A stretch of 64,000 bases of DNA from an uncultured Collinsella sp. (GCA_902491345.1 CABUHI010000006.1:42973-106972), one strand, 5' to 3'. Numbered from the stretch's first letter, positions 1-8,645 are shown. Notes: a model not told the origin generated them from the letters alone. Translations and numbers: made by a program.

Positions 1-864
1 TACCTCGCCGACCAGTGCGGCCAGGTTGGTATTCGCACGCCGCAGGACCGTGCGCCCGGCATCGCCGCGCGCCAAAAACAGCAGCTGCTCCACGAGCTCC
101 TGCATATGCTCGCTTTCGGCCTTGAGCGAGGCAATGGACTCTGCCAGCACGTCCGGGTCGTCTTTGCCCCAGCGGTCGAGCATGTTCACGTAGCCCTGAA
201 TCACCGCGATGGGCGTGCGCAGCTCGTGGCTCGCATCGTTGACAAAGCGCATCTGCTGCAGCTTGGCCTCTTGCATCTGGCGCAGTAGGCGGTTGAGTGC
301 AACCTCGATGCTTGCCAGGTCGGCGTCGCCGGTAGTGACGCTCGGCGAGTCGACGCTTGCGCGCTCGATGGCCTGCTCCAGTGTTTCCATCTTGCCGCCG
401 GAGAGCTGCATGCGGCCGAGTTCGTCCACGCGCAGGGCCAGATCGTTGAGCGGCGCCATGGTGCGGCGCACGCGGCGGGCGCCGCCGAGCATGTTGAGCA
501 CGCTGATGACCTGCCAACTCACAACGACAAGGTAGAGAGGCCATAGCGCGACGAGGTCCTGCGCGAGGGGGAAAGTCTTGGTGGTACGCGCAAGCTCGAC
601 GGTATAGGTGAGCGTTGTCAGATCCCAGCCGCGTGTGGGCGTCAGCGACACGCCGTGAACGGCGGCGCCGGGGATCCATCCCGCGGTAAACGCGCCGTCG
701 GGCAGCGTCTGGTTGTATCCATAGACGAGGATCGCCGCCGCAATCACCATCAGCAGCAGATCGAGCCAGACGTAGCTCATCAGGCGGCGCCACATATAGC
801 TCCAGTTGATGGCGCGGGCGATGGAGGTGACGCGCTTGGTCTCGGCGTTACGCGCGGCAGACAT
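1..864 (-). CDS. Sensor histidine kinase, N-terminal 288 residues (3' end beyond window)
   Basis: Membrane sensor kinase of a two-component system. Reading from ATG at 864 there is a first membrane segment at about residues 31-48, an extracytoplasmic stretch, a second membrane segment near 105-125, a HAMP-like linker, and an H-box reading FVNDASHELRTPIA near residue 210, which carries the phospho-accepting His. The ATPase domain lies off the left edge. Its start overlaps the end of the upstream response-regulator gene by 17 nt, so the two are translationally coupled and form a cognate pair. The ligand cannot be deduced. Confidence 0.9.
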   Translation of the reverse strand, partial: MSAARNAETKRVTSIARAINWSYMWRRLMSYVWLDLLLMVIAAAILVYGYNQTLPDGAFTAGWIPGAAVHGVSLTPTRGWDLTTLTYTVELARTTKTFPLAQDLVALWPLYLVVVSWQVISVLNMLGGARRVRRTMAPLNDLALRVDELGRMQLSGGKMETLEQAIERASVDSPSVTTGDADLASIEVALNRLLRQMQEAKLQQMRFVNDASHELRTPIAVIQGYVNMLDRWGKDDPDVLAESIASLKAESEHMQELVEQLLFLARGDAGRTVLRRANTNLAALVGEV

Positions 865-1633
865 AGCCCACCCCGCGCACGGTCTGGATGATGCGGGCGC
901 CGCCGGCGTCCTCGATCTTGGCGCGCAGGTGCGCGATGTGCACGTCGACGTTGTTGGTGTCGCCCACGTATTCGTAGCCGAGCGCTTCGTGCGCGATGCG
1001 CTCGCGCGTGAGCACGGTCTCGGCATGCGCCATAAGCAGGGCGAGAACGTCGAACTCTCGGGCCGTGAGCGCGATGGGCGAGCCGCCGACCGTGACTTCG
1101 CGGCGGTCGGGGTCGAGCGCAACCGAGCCCACGGCGAGCGCAGCGGGGGAGGGCGCGGCGGAAGCCTGGGTCGAGTCGCCGACCGGGGGCATCGCAGCGG
1201 CTCCGGCGCCCGCGCCGCCTGCCGTGCCCGCCCCGGTACCGGCGCCGCCAACGCCCGAAGCCGCTCGCACGGCTTCCGAGCGCTTCAGTGCCACGCGGAT
1301 CCGTGCGAACAGCTCCTCAATCGCAAACGGTTTGGTCAGGTAATCGTCGGCGCCGGCATCGAGCCCGGCCACCTTGTCCATCACGGCATCGCGCGCGGTG
1401 ACCATAATCACCGGCACATCCTTGTGCTTGCGGACACGCCGCAAGACCTCCATGCCGTTGAGCTGCGGCAACAGCACGTCGAGCAGAATCAGATCGTAGT
1501 CGCGCTCCAGCGCCAGGTCCACGGCAGTGCGGCCATCGGCGGCGTGTTCCACCTGGTAGCCCTCGTGCTCCAGCTCGAGCGTCACAAAGCGGGCGATTTT
1601 CTCCTCGTCCTCTACGATCAGGATCCGTGCCAT
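848..1633 (-). CDS. OmpR-family response regulator
   Basis: DNA-binding response regulator of 261 residues. The receiver domain (1-120) has acidic residues E8/D9/E10 and phospho-acceptor D52 in the LLLDVLLP motif, with a conserved TKPFAIEEL end. The winged-helix C-terminal domain (about 170-261) ends in RGVGYVCRA as usual for OmpR/PhoB. The odd part is a Gly/Ala-rich linker of about 45 residues (about 122-168); most family members have a short linker and total 225-235 residues. It lies between the DUF4342 gene upstream and the kinase gene downstream on the same strand. Confidence 0.95.
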   Translation of the reverse strand: MARILIVEDEEKIARFVTLELEHEGYQVEHAADGRTAVDLALERDYDLILLDVLLPQLNGMEVLRRVRKHKDVPVIMVTARDAVMDKVAGLDAGADDYLTKPFAIEELFARIRVALKRSEAVRAASGVGGAGTGAGTAGGAGAGAAAMPPVGDSTQASAAPSPAALAVGSVALDPDRREVTVGGSPIALTAREFDVLALLMAHAETVLTRERIAHEALGYEYVGDTNNVDVHIAHLRAKIEDAGGARIIQTVRGVGYVCRA

Positions 1634-1651
1634 GCGTGCCCCCGTCTGCGA

Positions 1652-2194
1652 TTACTTGTCGTCGTTGAGATTTTGCTTGATGTCGTCCGCGGCGTCGGCG
1701 GCGTGGTCCATCAGGTTGTTGATGCTGCCGGGCACGTCGCCGTCGCTATCGATGCGGTAGCGCATGCCAAAGAACAGGCCAATCAGCATCAGCCATATCG
1801 TGGCGCCCCAGGCAAACAGCGCGACGATGGGAATCAGGATGGGGATGTTGAGGATGATCGCATCGCGGCGCGTGGCGATAAACTTGGTGTCCAGGCTCAG
1901 GCGGAAGAGCTTTTTGAGGTACTCCCACACACTGTCCATCTTCTTGGAGAAGTCGGTCTTTTCGCTCGACTTTTCGTAGGCTGCCTGCGCGGCGACCATC
2001 TCGGCAGAGGGCTCATCGACCGGCTCGGACTCGGTGGCGGCATGCGCCGACGTGGTCTGGGTCTTGCCCTGCGACTCAAGCCAAATGATGGCGTCCAAAA
2101 CGTTGCCGTCGGCGGCGTCGAGCGCGGCCTTGGCATCGGTGTAGCTCACGTTGCACTTGGTGCGGATGGTTTCAACTTTTTCGAGGTCGTCCAT
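1652..2194 (-). CDS. DUF4342-type membrane protein with UBA/TS-N-like N-terminus
   Basis: A 180-residue protein whose N-terminus (about 1-45, KVETIRTKCNVSYTDAKAAL) resembles the UBA/TS-N helical fold of elongation factor Ts. A charged linker (45-105) follows, then a hydrophobic pair of helices at about 118-145 next to a tyrosine- and arginine-containing end, as in DUF4342 proteins. Function is unknown. It is first in a minus-strand set with the regulator and kinase (18 nt gap), so it may be co-expressed with, or a target of, that two-component system. A purine-rich ribosome site (AAAGGA) precedes ATG 2194. Confidence 0.75.
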   Translation of the reverse strand: MDDLEKVETIRTKCNVSYTDAKAALDAADGNVLDAIIWLESQGKTQTTSAHAATESEPVDEPSAEMVAAQAAYEKSSEKTDFSKKMDSVWEYLKKLFRLSLDTKFIATRRDAIILNIPILIPIVALFAWGATIWLMLIGLFFGMRYRIDSDGDVPGSINNLMDHAADAADDIKQNLNDDK

Positions 2195-2811
2195 GACCTG
2201 TTCCTTTCGTTCGATGGGCGCGACGCCGGGCGATCTGCCCGGGCGCGAGCGTTGCGTTCGGCGGCCTGCGTGACGCCGCCCCGCCCTTGGTCGAACTCTA
2301 TAGTGCAGGTTATAGATTAAGCGATTCTTGAGCCAAGATTAATGTTGGATGAGTTTTTGCGCGGCGGTGGGAAAAGTATTAGACCTTGATAGCGAGGGAT
2401 GGTGAGCCGATGACAAGCCGGCGGCAGAAATGGGATAAGCAAGGCGAACGGATCATATGGATTAAAATCGCGTTGCAAAAGTATGAGTTTCACATATGGA
2501 TGTTATTGGGTGCGTGGGCCGCTGCACGGCAGCCATGGAAGGACCTTAATATTACTTAGGCATGCGGCATTTGACGCCAGTCCCAATTGAAAGGCCAAGG
2601 GTAAATGGCTCCATGGGCAAGTGATTCTGTTTGCTAATGACCGAAAGGGCCAATCCATCATGTTGATTAAGGTTTCTGTTTGCTTGCATGGTTCGCTAAC
2701 TGCTAAAAGGTTGGCCGATTGACTGTTTATGGCATCGTTAGTCGTCGGTGTTTTATAACATTAATTTAAAATAGCTGCAGTGGCTGAATGAATATAGACA
2801 AAGGACTATCA
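2195..2811. other. Intergenic, AT-richer patch
   Basis: About 600 nt without a supported gene. The first 130 nt would hold the promoter of the minus-strand DUF4342 operon. From about 2330 the base composition drops well below that of the neighbours and continues so into the frameshifted gene, consistent with acquired DNA. I see no tRNA, IS end or clear repeat here. Confidence 0.5.
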
Positions 2812-3332
2812 ATGGAGTGCAACTGGATTTACTTCCCATTAAACGGTCGTCCGCCGCAGTCGTTAATGGACGTTGTAAAAGCTGTAAATAAAAATATTGA
2901 GCAGATTCGTTCTGATAAGAACAGTGAGCACAGCGATAACGTGCTCCGAATTTTGGAGTTCGATTTGAAGCAATTTGGTTTCGATGTTGAGGCGGGGAAA
3001 AGAAAAACGAGAAACTATCGATGCCAGTGTTGTATGGGGAGAAAGGCTTAATTGATAAAGCTTTTGAGGTCGATGCCGTCCATAGGGACACTAACACGAT
3101 AGTGGAGATTGAGGCCGGGCGCGCTGTCGCGAACAACCAGTTTCTGAAGGATTTTTTTGAAGCGTGCATGATACAGGATGCAGCATATCTTTGTGTAGTC
3201 GTTCGTAATGTGTACAAGAGTGGTAACAACTCAAGCAGAGACTACGAAAGGGTCGTAACTTTTTTCAAAACATTGTATGCAAGCGGGCGCATGCCTGTTC
3301 CGTTAAAAGGCATTATGGTTATCGGGTACTAA
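2812..3332 (+). pseudogene. Frameshifted PD-(D/E)XK-like nuclease-family protein
   Basis: Two overlapping frames together make one plausible protein. The first (from ATG 2812, preceded by AAAGG; an upstream in-frame ATG at 2788 has no ribosome site) reads MECNWIYFPLNGRPPQ and loses sense after about residue 65 in an A-rich stretch (3000-3008). The second continues from there as KLSMPVLYGEKGLIDKAFEV and runs to the stop at 3332. A -1 shift within the five As at 3003-3007 joins them. The block EVDAVH followed by IVEIEAGRAV looks like the acidic core of a PD-(D/E)XK-type nuclease fold, with E replacing K. Low GC compared with flanks suggests transfer. The join rests on reading alone; a sequencing slip in the A run cannot be excluded. 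Confidence 0.6.
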
Positions 3333-3448
3333 CTGCAGTGGCTCTTTCGGTTTTGGAATAGTTCCGCGTGTAACTATTTGTGTGTCGGGCACATGGTGAC
3401 TTGGGCAGCGGCTCGGACTCAGCGGATGCGAACAGCATGTATGCGGCA

Positions 3449-3478
3449 AGGTTTTCAAATTGTTTTAGAGGAAAACCT
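3449..3478. terminator. Weak hairpin between convergent genes
   Basis: AGGTTTTC (3449-3456) pairs with GAAAACCT (3471-3478) around a 14 nt AT-rich loop. It sits between the end of the nuclease-like pseudogene and the end of the minus-strand gene at 3486, so a terminator role is possible, but there is no clean T run. Confidence 0.3.
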
Positions 3479-3485
3479 CTGCTGC

Positions 3486-3866
3486 TCAGTCAGCATTCGG
3501 CACCCTTCCCAACGCACGTATGATTAGCTTTTGAGATCGCTTCTGCTCTCTAATGGCGGCCGCAAGAGCCCTTCGACGTTCGATTTTGGCTTGCAGCTCA
3601 TCAACCTTTGTAGCGGGTACATAGTCACTTTTGACCTTGTCACCGACTCGATAGTTGAGATAGCAGTATTCGTGGCCCTTTATGTTTCGCATGCGGATGC
3701 TGCCCTTTGGAAGGAGACTGATTTCCTGCTCCATGAGGCCCAAGAGGCGGCTCGAGCGTGCATATTCCTCTTCTAGGACATCTTCTAAGACGGAGATGGA
3801 GCCTCCTTTCCGAGTAGTTACCCTACATTCTATCAAATCCATTAAATTGTAGGGTAACTCAAGCAT
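3486..3866 (-). CDS. Small protein of unknown function (DUF6788-like core)
   Basis: 126 residues if the first ATG is used. The core KGSIRMRNIKGHEYCYLNYR followed by VKSDYVP resembles small proteins that carry a Y-x-Y / KVKSxY strand pattern. The C-terminus is a basic helix rich in R, K and E. The start is doubtful. ATG 3866 and ATG 3842 have no ribosome site and lie around an inverted repeat, while a strong AAAGGAGG (minus strand, 3809-3802) stands 4 nt before an in-frame ATC codon at 3797-3795, followed by SVLEDVLEEEYARS, which looks like a natural N-terminus. The gene may therefore start at a non-canonical ATC, or its ATG may be mutated. No function is assigned. Confidence 0.6.
   Translation of the reverse strand: MLELPYNLMDLIECRVTTRKGGSISVLEDVLEEEYARSSRLLGLMEQEISLLPKGSIRMRNIKGHEYCYLNYRVGDKVKSDYVPATKVDELQAKIERRRALAAAIREQKRSQKLIIRALGRVPNAD
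3816..3859. promoter_or_regulatory. Perfect 12-bp inverted repeat upstream of the small unknown gene
   Basis: AGTTACCCTACA (3816-3827) is perfectly inverted at 3848-3859 with a 20 nt AT-rich spacer. It lies just upstream of the Shine-Dalgarno-like AAAGGAGG, where a promoter/operator would be. It reads as a binding site for a dimeric or autoregulating protein, or a DNA hairpin. Confidence 0.5.
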
Positions 3867-3956
3867 GTCCGCACGACATGTGACACTTACCCTGCCGCTC
3901 TGCTCTGCCGCGGCGGCGCGAATTCAAGCAACGACCCTCTAAGGAGTTCGATATCG

Positions 3957-4196
3957 ATGAGTGACAACACCAAGCATCTCGCAAAGAAGTGCGTCAAGGA
4001 CGCGGGGCCGTGCCTCGCGTTGTGCCTTGCCGGCGCAGTGGTCGCGCTGCTGGCTGTTCTGGGGCCGTTCGACGTGCTCCGAAGTGCCAGCTCTCTGCAC
4101 GTTTGCATGGCCCTTGCCGGTGCCATGATGACCGGCGGCGTGCTCGATCTGGTTTTTTGGGTGCTTGACCCGTTTGGATGGAAGAACGAAGGGTAA
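3957..4196 (+). CDS. Small membrane protein, unknown
   Basis: 79 residues with two predicted membrane helices, about 17-36 (CLALCLAGAVVALLAVLGPF) and about 47-68. The N-terminus is basic and the C-terminus ends PFGWKNEG. AAGGAG lies about 10 nt before ATG. No family was recognised. It precedes the metallophosphoesterase by 85 nt on the same strand and may share its transcript. Confidence 0.65.
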   Translation: MSDNTKHLAKKCVKDAGPCLALCLAGAVVALLAVLGPFDVLRSASSLHVCMALAGAMMTGGVLDLVFWVLDPFGWKNEG

Positions 4197-4281
4197 GCCC
4201 TAAGGGATGGAAGGGCTGGAACGGTTGGCTTAGTGATCGTGCAGGATGTGGGCTAGCGACTTACAGGGAAGTGGTAATCCG

Positions 4282-5007
4282 ATGACGGTCTATGTGACAG
4301 GCGATATTCACGGCGGTGCCGACATGCAAAAGCTGCGTGACTGGGATCTTGGGGATAGTCTGACGAGTGACGACTATCTCATCGTCGCCGGCGACTTCGG
4401 CTTTCCCTGGGATTTTTCTGCCGAGGAGTGCGCCGATATCGCCTGGCTGGAGTCGCGCCCCTATACCGTGCTGTTTGTCGACGGAAACCACGAGCGTTTC
4501 GATCACTGGGCGGAGCGCCCCATGGAGTTGTGGCACGGTGGGCTGACGCAGCGCCTGTCGGATACCTCGCCCATACGGCGCCTGACGCGCGGCGAGGTTT
4601 TTGAGCTCGACGGCTCAACGATCCTTACCATGGGCGGCGCCACGAGCGTGGACAAGGAATATCGCGTGCCGTATTCCAGTTGGTGGCCGCAGGAGCTGCC
4701 GGACGAGCGCAACTTTGGGGAGGCGCGGGCAAGGCTCGACGGCGTGGGTTGGAAGGTCGACTACGTAATCACCCACACCTGCTCCACGCGCATGCTCTCG
4801 CCCACGCTCTATCCGGCACCCGGCTGGAATTACCCCGCCGTTGATCGGCTTACGGCATTTTTCGATGAGCTGGAAGACCACTTGGATTACAAACGCTGGT
4901 ACTACGGGCATTTCCATCGGGATGCCAACCCGGCCGAGCGCCACACCGTGCTCTACGACTGCATCGTTCGCTTGGGCGACGAACTCCAGCCTTGGGATGT
5001 TGCGTAG
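4282..5007 (+). CDS. Calcineurin-like metallophosphoesterase
   Basis: 241-residue cytosolic phosphoesterase. The metal-binding motifs are in canonical order: GDIHGG near the N-terminus, GDFGFPWDF, GNHERFDHW, a mid-protein ITHTCS and a final GHFHRD. Substrate is unknown; relatives hydrolyse nucleotides, phosphoproteins or phosphodiesters. I prefer ATG 4282 because the first motif begins right after it; an in-frame ATG at 4246 would add 12 residues without homology. It converges on the GluQ-RS gene with 17 nt between stops. Confidence 0.9.
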   Translation: MTVYVTGDIHGGADMQKLRDWDLGDSLTSDDYLIVAGDFGFPWDFSAEECADIAWLESRPYTVLFVDGNHERFDHWAERPMELWHGGLTQRLSDTSPIRRLTRGEVFELDGSTILTMGGATSVDKEYRVPYSSWWPQELPDERNFGEARARLDGVGWKVDYVITHTCSTRMLSPTLYPAPGWNYPAVDRLTAFFDELEDHLDYKRWYYGHFHRDANPAERHTVLYDCIVRLGDELQPWDVA

Positions 5008-5024
5008 GGGCGGGGCGTATTTGG

Positions 5025-6044
5025 CTACTCGGCCGTTATGGTGATGTTTTCCCGGTGTGCGCGGATGACGTCCCAGCTAAAGTGCTCGACCAGTTGCTTG
5101 GCTGTACATGGCGTGGTGTCCGGTGCGATGCCTGTTTGTCCGGCGAGCCAGCCCAGCAGTGCTTCGGGCGTGCCAAAGCGGGCGCGGAGTTCGCCCAGGT
5201 CCAGATCGCGGTCGCGCTTGGAAAGGCGACGGCCATCCGGCGACATGAGCAGCGGAATGTGCGCGTAGCGCGGTGTGGGCAGTCCCAGCAGATGTTGCAG
5301 ATAGATCTGGCGCGGCGTGGAACCAAGCAGGTCGCATCCGCGTACGATCTCGGTGACGCCCATGGCGGCGTCGTCGACCACCACGGCCAGCTGATAGGCA
5401 AACACGCCGTCGCTGCGACGCACCAAAAAGTCGCCGCACTCGGTGGCGAGTGCCTCGCATTGGGCTCCGTACGTGCGGTCAACGAATTCGACCACATCGT
5501 CTGCGAGGTCGTCGACGGCGGGCACGCGCAGGCGCGTGGCCGGAGCACGCAGGATGCTGCGGCGGGCAACCTCCTCGGCAGAAAGGCCTCGGCAGGCGCC
5601 GCGGTAGATGGGCGTGCCGTCGCTCGCGTGCGGCGCGCTCGCGGCGTGGAGTTCGGCGCGCGTGCAAAAGCAGGGATAGGTGAGGCCGGCGTCTTGTAGC
5701 TGGCGCAGGGCGCTTTCGTACAGGTCTAGACGATCGTGCTGGTAGTAGGGGCCTTCGTCCCACTCGAGCCCCAGCCAGGCCAGGTCGTCGATGAGCTGGG
5801 CGGCAAGTTCCGGGCGCTTGCAGCGATCGTCCAGGTCCTCGATGCGCAACACGATGCTGCCGCCCTGGCTGCGGGCCGAAAGCCACGCACACAGGCAGCT
5901 GAACACGTTGCCCAGGTGCATGCGGCCCGAGGGCGACGGGGCGAAGCGGCCCACGACGGGCGCGAGGGCGGGGGCGAGCTTGCTGTTGGGCGCCGTCGAT
6001 GTGGCCACAGCGGGCGTTGTTATGTTGCGTGCGTTGATATCCAT
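5025..6044 (-). CDS. gluQ: Glutamyl-Q tRNA(Asp) synthetase
   Basis: Truncated glutamyl-tRNA-synthetase paralog (339 aa, no anticodon-binding domain) that attaches glutamate to queuosine in tRNA-Asp. The class I signature GRFAPSPSGRMHLGN lies near residue 31, the KMSKS-like RRLSKRDRDLDL lies in the C-terminal third, and there is a zinc-binding set CFCTRAEL...Y...C. ATG 6044 is used although no Shine-Dalgarno is visible. A TATACT box only 7 nt upstream suggests a leaderless message. The first 30 residues are a poorly conserved extension. Confidence 0.9.
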   Translation of the reverse strand: MDINARNITTPAVATSTAPNSKLAPALAPVVGRFAPSPSGRMHLGNVFSCLCAWLSARSQGGSIVLRIEDLDDRCKRPELAAQLIDDLAWLGLEWDEGPYYQHDRLDLYESALRQLQDAGLTYPCFCTRAELHAASAPHASDGTPIYRGACRGLSAEEVARRSILRAPATRLRVPAVDDLADDVVEFVDRTYGAQCEALATECGDFLVRRSDGVFAYQLAVVVDDAAMGVTEIVRGCDLLGSTPRQIYLQHLLGLPTPRYAHIPLLMSPDGRRLSKRDRDLDLGELRARFGTPEALLGWLAGQTGIAPDTTPCTAKQLVEHFSWDVIRAHRENITITAE

Positions 6045-6051
6045 GCGGACG

Positions 6052-6057
6052 AGTATA
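6052..6057 (-). promoter_or_regulatory. -10 box of a probable leaderless gluQ transcript
   Basis: On the minus strand TATACT stands 7 nt before ATG 6044. Transcription would then start at or next to the A of the start codon. No good -35 box was found and no ribosome site exists between box and ATG. Confidence 0.4.
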
Positions 6058-6181
6058 GCGCGGGGTGCGGTGGGGGAGACGCTGCCGTGGCCTGCAAGTT
6101 GCCGTGGCCGCGCGTTGCTCGTGCCGGACCACCGGCTCGACAGCTCGATCGCCGCCCGCCAGCCCAACCCCTCAAACGACA

Positions 6182-6217
6182 GAAACCCCGGCAGCTCTTC
6201 GCAACTGCCGGGGTTTC
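6182..6217. terminator. Perfect 13-bp hairpin in a divergent intergenic region
   Basis: GAAACCCCGGCAG (6182-6194) pairs perfectly with 6205-6217 around CTCTTCGCAA. It looks like an intrinsic terminator but lies between two divergent genes (6044 minus, 6554 plus), where neither needs one. It may end an unannotated short transcript or be a stray palindromic repeat. The rest of 6045-6553 holds only the short palindrome at 6410-6440 and promoter sequence. Confidence 0.5.
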
Positions 6218-6409
6218 CGCGGAAAAGGGGGACATGATCCTCAAGCGAACGGCAAAGGGGCAAACCGTTTTCGCTCAACTGCTTTATGCCCCTCGCTCGC
6301 CGGCTTAATCGGCTAACGCCGCGCCCACACAAAGCCGCTACACCTGTGACGGAGCTATGAAGTGGTATCTATTGCCGGAGCGGGCTATGCCAAGGAGTGT
6401 CCCAGATTA

Positions 6410-6440
6410 CCGGCAGATAAGGAACGTTCCCAGGTGCCGG
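6410..6440. repeat. Short palindrome with GGAACGTTCC core, copy 1
   Basis: CCGGCA (6410-6415) and TGCCGG (6435-6440) flank the core AGGAACGTTCCCAG. On the minus strand the core reads CTGGGAACGTTCCT, identical to the core of the copy at 8599-8630, but the arms differ. Confidence 0.55.
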
Positions 6441-6553
6441 CCGCGGGCGTGACTTTCGTCCCGTTTGATACTCCGCTGACCTAGATGTTCGTCACATGAA
6501 CCCGCAAACGTGGGACAATGACGCTACTGGTATCACAGACAAAGGATGTGCCT

Positions 6554-8506
6554 ATGAACGCCCCCGTTGCCAAGACCTGTCGGCAGCGCTGCCCGTTTGC
6601 GCGATTTGCTTCCATTTGCGCGCTCGTCGCGTGCGCGCTGTTGCTGTTGCCCGCCGTTGCACGTGCCGACGGGTATTCCATGACCCAAACCTACATCAGT
6701 GCCACGGTCGAGGCCGATGGATCGCTGACCGTTGTCGAGGGACGCCAGTTTGATTTCGACGACGACATCAACGGCGTGTTTTGGGAGATCAATACGGGCA
6801 CCAACCAGCAGGGCGGCACGGCGGACGTTGACGTGCTGAGTGTCGAGGAAGAGGACACCGCGTTTAACAAAGTCGATAGCGCGAACAAGGGCGATTCTGG
6901 CGTCTACACGGTCGAGCAGGCCGGTGACGGCGTAAGGATTAAGGTGTTCAGCCCCCACGAGAGCGGCGACAGCGCGATCTATTACGTGAGCTATTCCATG
7001 ACCGGTGCGGTCATGAACTGGGCCGATACCGCCGAGCTCTACTGGAAGTTCGTGGGCGACGGCTGGTCTGCGGATTCCGACGATGTCGAGATGGAAGTGC
7101 GCTTCGCAAATGCCGCTGCCGGGACGGCGGCCGTCAAAGGCGATAACTTCCGCGCATGGGGCCACGGTCCGCTGGCGGGCGACGTGTCGCTCGATGAGGA
7201 CGAGCCCATGGTCACCTATACCATTCCCTGCGTGCATGAGGGCGAATTCGCCGAGGCACGCATTGCCTTCCCCAGCGACTGGGTGCCGCAGCTTGCCGCC
7301 TCGGGCGAAGAGCGCATGTCAACGATCCTGAGCGAAGAGAAGGAATGGGCCGACGAGGCCAACGCTCGCCGTGAGCACGCGCGTGCGGTTGCCGGCGCGA
7401 TTGCCGTGGTGTGTGTTGTCGTGGCGGTTGCCTATACCGGTGTGATCGTGATGCTCAAGCTGCGCAGGCCCAAGCCCAAGCCGCTCTTCCAGGACGAGTA
7501 CTTCCGCGATGTGCCCTCCGCCGACCATCCCGCGGTGCTTGCAGCTCTTATGAGCTGGAACGACGTGCCCGATCAGGCATATATCGCCACGCTTATGAAG
7601 CTCACCGACGACCGCGTGATCAAGCTGGAAGAAGCGACCGAGACCAAGAAGAAGGGTCTGCTCCGTCGCGAAAAAGAGGAGCAGACGTATCGCATCACAG
7701 TGACCGACGAGGCCTGGAAGGCTGCCAAGAAGGACGGCATCGATCGCGATGTGCTCAAGGTCTTCTTCGCCGGCGTTAAGCCCGATAAAGACGGCGTCCG
7801 TTCACGCACGTTTAGCGAGCTGGAGGAGTATGCCAGCGAGCGTACTGCATCTGTTGGCGACAAGCTCGAGGACTATCGGAGCACGGTTAAGGGCAAGCTG
7901 GAGGCGCGCGAGCTTATCGCCTCGGACGGCACCATCGCCCTGGTTGCCGGCTTGGTTCTCGGCATCATCATCGTCTTTGGCATTCTGGGCTCTCTGATCT
8001 ATACCGACTTTGCGGATGCCAATGTCGGCGCCGCTATGATCTCGATCCCCGTCACGATCGTGGGCTTTGTCCTGAGCTGCACCTTCCGTCGCTACACGCC
8101 GGAGGGTGCCGAGGTGGCGGCTCGCTGCAAGGCGCTCAAGCATTGGCTCGAGGACTTTACGCGTCTGAAGGAGGCCGTCCCCAGCGACCTGATCTTGTGG
8201 AACAAGCTGCTGGTGATGGGCGTTGCCCTGGGCGTTTCGAAAGAAGTGCTGCGACAGCTGGCCGAAGCCGTGCCTGCGGACCTGCGCAACAGCGACGATT
8301 TCTACGACAACTACCCCTGCTACTGGTGGTATTACCATCACTACGGCAGCGAGTCTCCGCTCGATTCGTTCAACGATGTGTATCACGAGAGCATCCGTGA
8401 GCTGGCTTCGAGTTCCGATAGCTCGAGCGGCGGCAGCGGCGGCGGCTTTTCCGGCGGCGGCTTTTCCGGTGGCGGCGTCGGCGGAGGCGGCGGCGGAACG
8501 TTCTAA
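6554..8506 (+). CDS. DUF2207 domain membrane protein
   Basis: About 650 residues. A Sec signal peptide (1-37, hydrophobic ALLLLPAVARADG) is followed by an extracytoplasmic DUF2207 beta-rich domain (FDFDDDINGVFWEI), a membrane helix near 275-297, a cytoplasmic region, two more helices near 465-515, and a Gly/Ser tail (SGGGFSGGGFSGGG). This order and the Gly-rich end are typical of the DUF2207/YciQ-like family, whose role is unknown. ATG 6554 has AAAGGA at good spacing; an in-frame ATG at 6518 would bury the signal peptide. Confidence 0.9.
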   Translation: MNAPVAKTCRQRCPFARFASICALVACALLLLPAVARADGYSMTQTYISATVEADGSLTVVEGRQFDFDDDINGVFWEINTGTNQQGGTADVDVLSVEEEDTAFNKVDSANKGDSGVYTVEQAGDGVRIKVFSPHESGDSAIYYVSYSMTGAVMNWADTAELYWKFVGDGWSADSDDVEMEVRFANAAAGTAAVKGDNFRAWGHGPLAGDVSLDEDEPMVTYTIPCVHEGEFAEARIAFPSDWVPQLAASGEERMSTILSEEKEWADEANARREHARAVAGAIAVVCVVVAVAYTGVIVMLKLRRPKPKPLFQDEYFRDVPSADHPAVLAALMSWNDVPDQAYIATLMKLTDDRVIKLEEATETKKKGLLRREKEEQTYRITVTDEAWKAAKKDGIDRDVLKVFFAGVKPDKDGVRSRTFSELEEYASERTASVGDKLEDYRSTVKGKLEARELIASDGTIALVAGLVLGIIIVFGILGSLIYTDFADANVGAAMISIPVTIVGFVLSCTFRRYTPEGAEVAARCKALKHWLEDFTRLKEAVPSDLILWNKLLVMGVALGVSKEVLRQLAEAVPADLRNSDDFYDNYPCYWWYYHHYGSESPLDSFNDVYHESIRELASSSDSSSGGSGGGFSGGGFSGGGVGGGGGGTF

Positions 8507-8520
8507 CGGTCGTAAATCAT

Positions 8521-8569
8521 GGGATGGGCTTTTCTCGACAGCCGTCGGGGGAAGCCCATCCCATTTTTA
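8521..8569 (+). terminator. Rho-independent terminator after the DUF2207 gene
   Basis: GGGATGGGCTT (8521-8531) pairs with AAGCCCATCCC (8552-8562), followed by ATTTTTAT. It lies 15 nt after the stop. Confidence 0.85.
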
Positions 8570-8598
8570 TGCGCTACCTACGAAGGCTGTCCCCAACG

Positions 8599-8630
8599 AC
8601 TAGTCACTGGGAACGTTCCTAAATGACTAG
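8599..8630. repeat. Short palindrome with GGAACGTTCC core, copy 2
   Basis: ACTAGTCA (8599-8606) and TGACTAG (8624-8630) enclose CTGGGAACGTTCCT. The core is shared with the copy at 6410-6440 (opposite orientation) and nearly with 36655-36681. The arms differ in each copy but stay self-complementary. Confidence 0.6.
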
Positions 8631-8645
8631 GTATGGCTGCCAGGT

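Noticed and set aside
3000..3009. Programmed -1 frameshift heptamer in the nuclease-like gene
   Set aside because: The sequence in the zero frame is not a canonical X XXY YYZ site (the A run is five long and out of phase) and no clear downstream stem was seen; a mutation or sequencing slip is simpler.
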